Below, piece after piece: positions 12,848 through 20,497 of a stretch of 20,497 nucleotides of DNA. A program made the translations under genes and the position numbers. This DNA comes from Silene noctiflora. Taxonomy: Eukaryota > Streptophyta > Magnoliopsida > Caryophyllales > Caryophyllaceae. Within the stretch, counting starts at the first letter, position 1. Each line of letters begins with the position of its first letter. Under the pieces are notes generated by a model. That model did no database searches, was not told where the DNA came from, and saw only the letters and a list, made by a program, of their open reading frames with translations. The DNA lies in the NCBI GenBank assembly GCA_009801015.1, contig VHZZ01002193.1, positions 7,525 through 28,021 of the forward strand, in the 5' to 3' direction.

Positions 12848-13463
12848 GTATCTCATCTTTTCATATTCTTATTTTTTCATTTTCGATACAATTTCATGCA
12901 TTTCAATCTTGTTTGTTTTCGTTTTTATATCGAATTTGTTTCTCAAACAACTAACGGAGACGTTTGCTTTTGAGCTTTCGTTTCTCATTTTTTCCTTCAT
13001 TTTGATGTCCTGATAATACCAATTATCATTTGTTTATCTATTATGAAAATACTGCTGATTGCTGATTGCTGTTCTGATAAAAGAGCTTAAAAGAATAACA
13101 CTATCAAGGATTACATTGCTAATCTGCTATGAATTTGAGCTTAGCTATTGGTTCTGAGGTTCTGTTTTACTTTTGTCTTTTGCTCCCAATAGCAACCTAA
13201 GGATATGGTAGAGGTTTGTAGTTTTCCTGCATTATGATAAATTAGTACCTTCCATTCACTGGGAAATTTGTGTAGTATCAACAAACCTTAATTATTACCA
13301 AGAGTAACATAAAGCGTGAGAATTGCAGACAGGCTGAAGTTAAATTTAATCAGTTAAAAAGCCAAATTGAAGTTATTGATTGACATACGGTTAACATGCT
13401 ATGTAACTTACCTTTGATAGTCATTTTTTTTTTTTTTTTTTTTTTTTGTTCTCTTAAATGCAG
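12848..13463 (+). other. Probable 5' UTR intron of the PTEN gene
   Basis: A donor at 12848 pairs with a possible acceptor CAG at 13461-13463 (or AAG at 13478-13480). The segment is T-rich, with a 24-base T run at 13424-13447 that would serve as an unusually long polypyrimidine tract just before the acceptor. Coding signal is absent. Confidence 0.4.
13424..13447 (+). repeat. Poly(T) run of 24
   Basis: Twenty-four consecutive T residues lie 14-37 bp before the likely splice acceptor. It could be a grown polypyrimidine tract or the tail of a minus-strand retroposon. I see no target-site duplication around it. Confidence 0.9.
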
Positions 13464-13484
13464 TACATAACATACCTAAGTTAA

Positions 13485-13506
13485 ATGTATGAGCTTTGAG
13501 CTCTGA
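13485..13506 (+). promoter_or_regulatory. Two overlapping short upstream ORFs before the PTEN start codon
   Basis: ATG at 13485 opens a 4-codon frame that stops at 13497-13499. ATG at 13489 opens a 5-codon frame that stops at 13504-13506. Both lie downstream of either candidate 5' UTR splice acceptor, so they should be in the mature leader, and both end 18-25 bp before the main ATG at 13524. They may lower translation of the main frame. Confidence 0.6.
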
Positions 13507-13523
13507 GTCAAGTGGTGATTAAG

Positions 13524-19721
<6,198 letters not shown>

Positions 19722-19978
19722 AATACTACTCCTTGACTTTCCCAGTTTAGCAATCTGTATATAGAAGATGTCTTAGGGTATCATTTCATGTTCATGGTGG
19801 GATTTTCTTGTTTGTTTATCGCATGGTGAATGTGAACTTTAGACACAGGTTGTTAGTCGACTTTGCACCGATATTTTGATGGTGTATGTACTAAACCCTG
19901 AACCTGGGGATTCTTTGATTTCTCTACACAAACTCCAACAAATGTAATTGCCTATACTACCATACTTGTGTACTTGGG
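19722..19978 (+). other. 3' UTR and flank of the PTEN gene
   Basis: AT-rich non-coding sequence follows the TAA at 19719-19721. The stop overlaps AATAAAATAC (19717-19726), an AATAAA-like signal too close to the stop to be the likely polyadenylation site. The retroelement fragment begins about 250 bp after the stop, so the transcript end may fall close to it. Confidence 0.5.
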
Positions 19979-20497
19979 GGAATTAAGGGGACCATTTTTG
20001 GAGCAAAGACATTTTCAGAATGGAAGTCTCGGAACAATTTATCTGATATTATCTTGAAGGGTCCAAAATTTACCTGGTGCAATAATAGAAAAGGACAAGC
20101 CCGTATATATGAACGTTTTGACAAGGGAGTGAAGGGACTGATATCTGCGAATTGGTACTCTCTCTATCCAAATACGGGTACTTTACATCTTCCTATTCAA
20201 TGTTTGGATCATGCACCTATCATTTTAGATACAAATCTGTTTAGTCATAAGAAAAGTTGCAATTTCAAGCTTGAAGCATAGACTTTTGCATATAGTGAAT
20301 GTTTACAAGTTGTTAAAAAGGCGTGGAGTCCGAAAGATAAGGGATCTCCTACTTCCATTTTACGACTTAAGCTTAGAAGAGTTCGTCAGGCATTTAAATC
20401 TTGGACACTTCACAAAAGGAAGGAATGGAATCATAAATGGACAGATTTTGATGATTTATTGGACTCCGAACTACGACAAATTTTCAACGGGAAAGAT
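19979..20497 (+). pseudogene. LINE (L1-type) ORF2 fragment, endonuclease end and linker
   Basis: One frame reads from about 19979 through TFSEWKSRNN, SDIILKGPKFTWCNNRKGQA and IYERFDKG to CLDHAPI and FKLEA. This is the C-terminal part of the apurinic-type endonuclease domain of plant L1 LINEs: the KFTWCNNR strand and the DHAPI motif holding the catalytic His (often SDHxPI). A TAG at 20279-20281 interrupts just where related proteins have an aromatic residue before the linker. The same frame stays open after it to the end of the window, with KAW and basic linker sequence (KLRRVRQAFKSW). The N-terminal catalytic residues and the reverse transcriptase lie outside or are lost, so this is a 5'-truncated or decayed copy. 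The whole element may continue beyond the window. Confidence 0.75.

Noticed and set aside
13512..13523. GTG start for PTEN four codons upstream
   Set aside because: An ATG follows in the same frame at 13524, and plant nuclear genes rarely use GTG.

Overview
This is a plant nuclear genomic window, almost certainly from a eudicot. Two multi-exon genes have GT-AG introns and belong to plant-specific protein types. The rest is AT-rich intergenic DNA full of plant transposon debris: a Gypsy-type LTR with an initiator-Met tRNA primer site, Stowaway MITEs, a long-inverted-repeat element and a LINE fragment. I cannot name the species from the sequence; Caryophyllales is only an impression. Four isolated N positions lie between about 590 and 1215, so the first kilobase is of lower quality.

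Layout. 1-1340: gene-free, with purine-rich and GA-repeat tracts. 1341-about 3550: one complete LTR (1341-2737), its primer binding site and part of an internal leader, with no gag-pol and no second LTR. Both the LTR and the leader carry arrays of a 14-bp palindrome (consensus TACTCGATCGAGTA), 17 copies in all, mostly spaced 19-22 bp. 3551-6050: a long AT/AG microsatellite, a possible Helitron end, two Stowaway-type MITEs and, between them, a roughly 830-bp element with about 105-bp terminal inverted repeats and internal tandem repeats.

6145-9895 (+): a five-exon gene for a vacuolar papain-like cysteine protease of the RD21 type (469 aa by my splicing). It has a signal peptide, inhibitory prodomain, peptidase C1 domain, proline-rich linker and granulin domain. 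9896-12780: 3' flank and repeat-rich intergenic DNA. 13524-19721 (+): a gene with twelve coding exons for a PTEN phosphatase of the plant PTEN2 type (603 aa by my splicing), with a likely 5' UTR intron and two short overlapping upstream ORFs. Its introns have collected a Stowaway MITE, a tiny poly(T) insertion with 16-bp target-site duplications, and degraded dispersed repeats. About 19979 to the end: the endonuclease/linker part of an L1-type LINE ORF2, with a stop codon.

The two genes are in tandem orientation but have no evident functional link: one acts in vacuolar and senescence/stress proteolysis, the other in phosphoinositide signalling. The most unusual signals are the phased palindrome arrays of the LTR element, the long-inverted-repeat element with internal repeats, and the minimal insertion scar in the PTEN intron.
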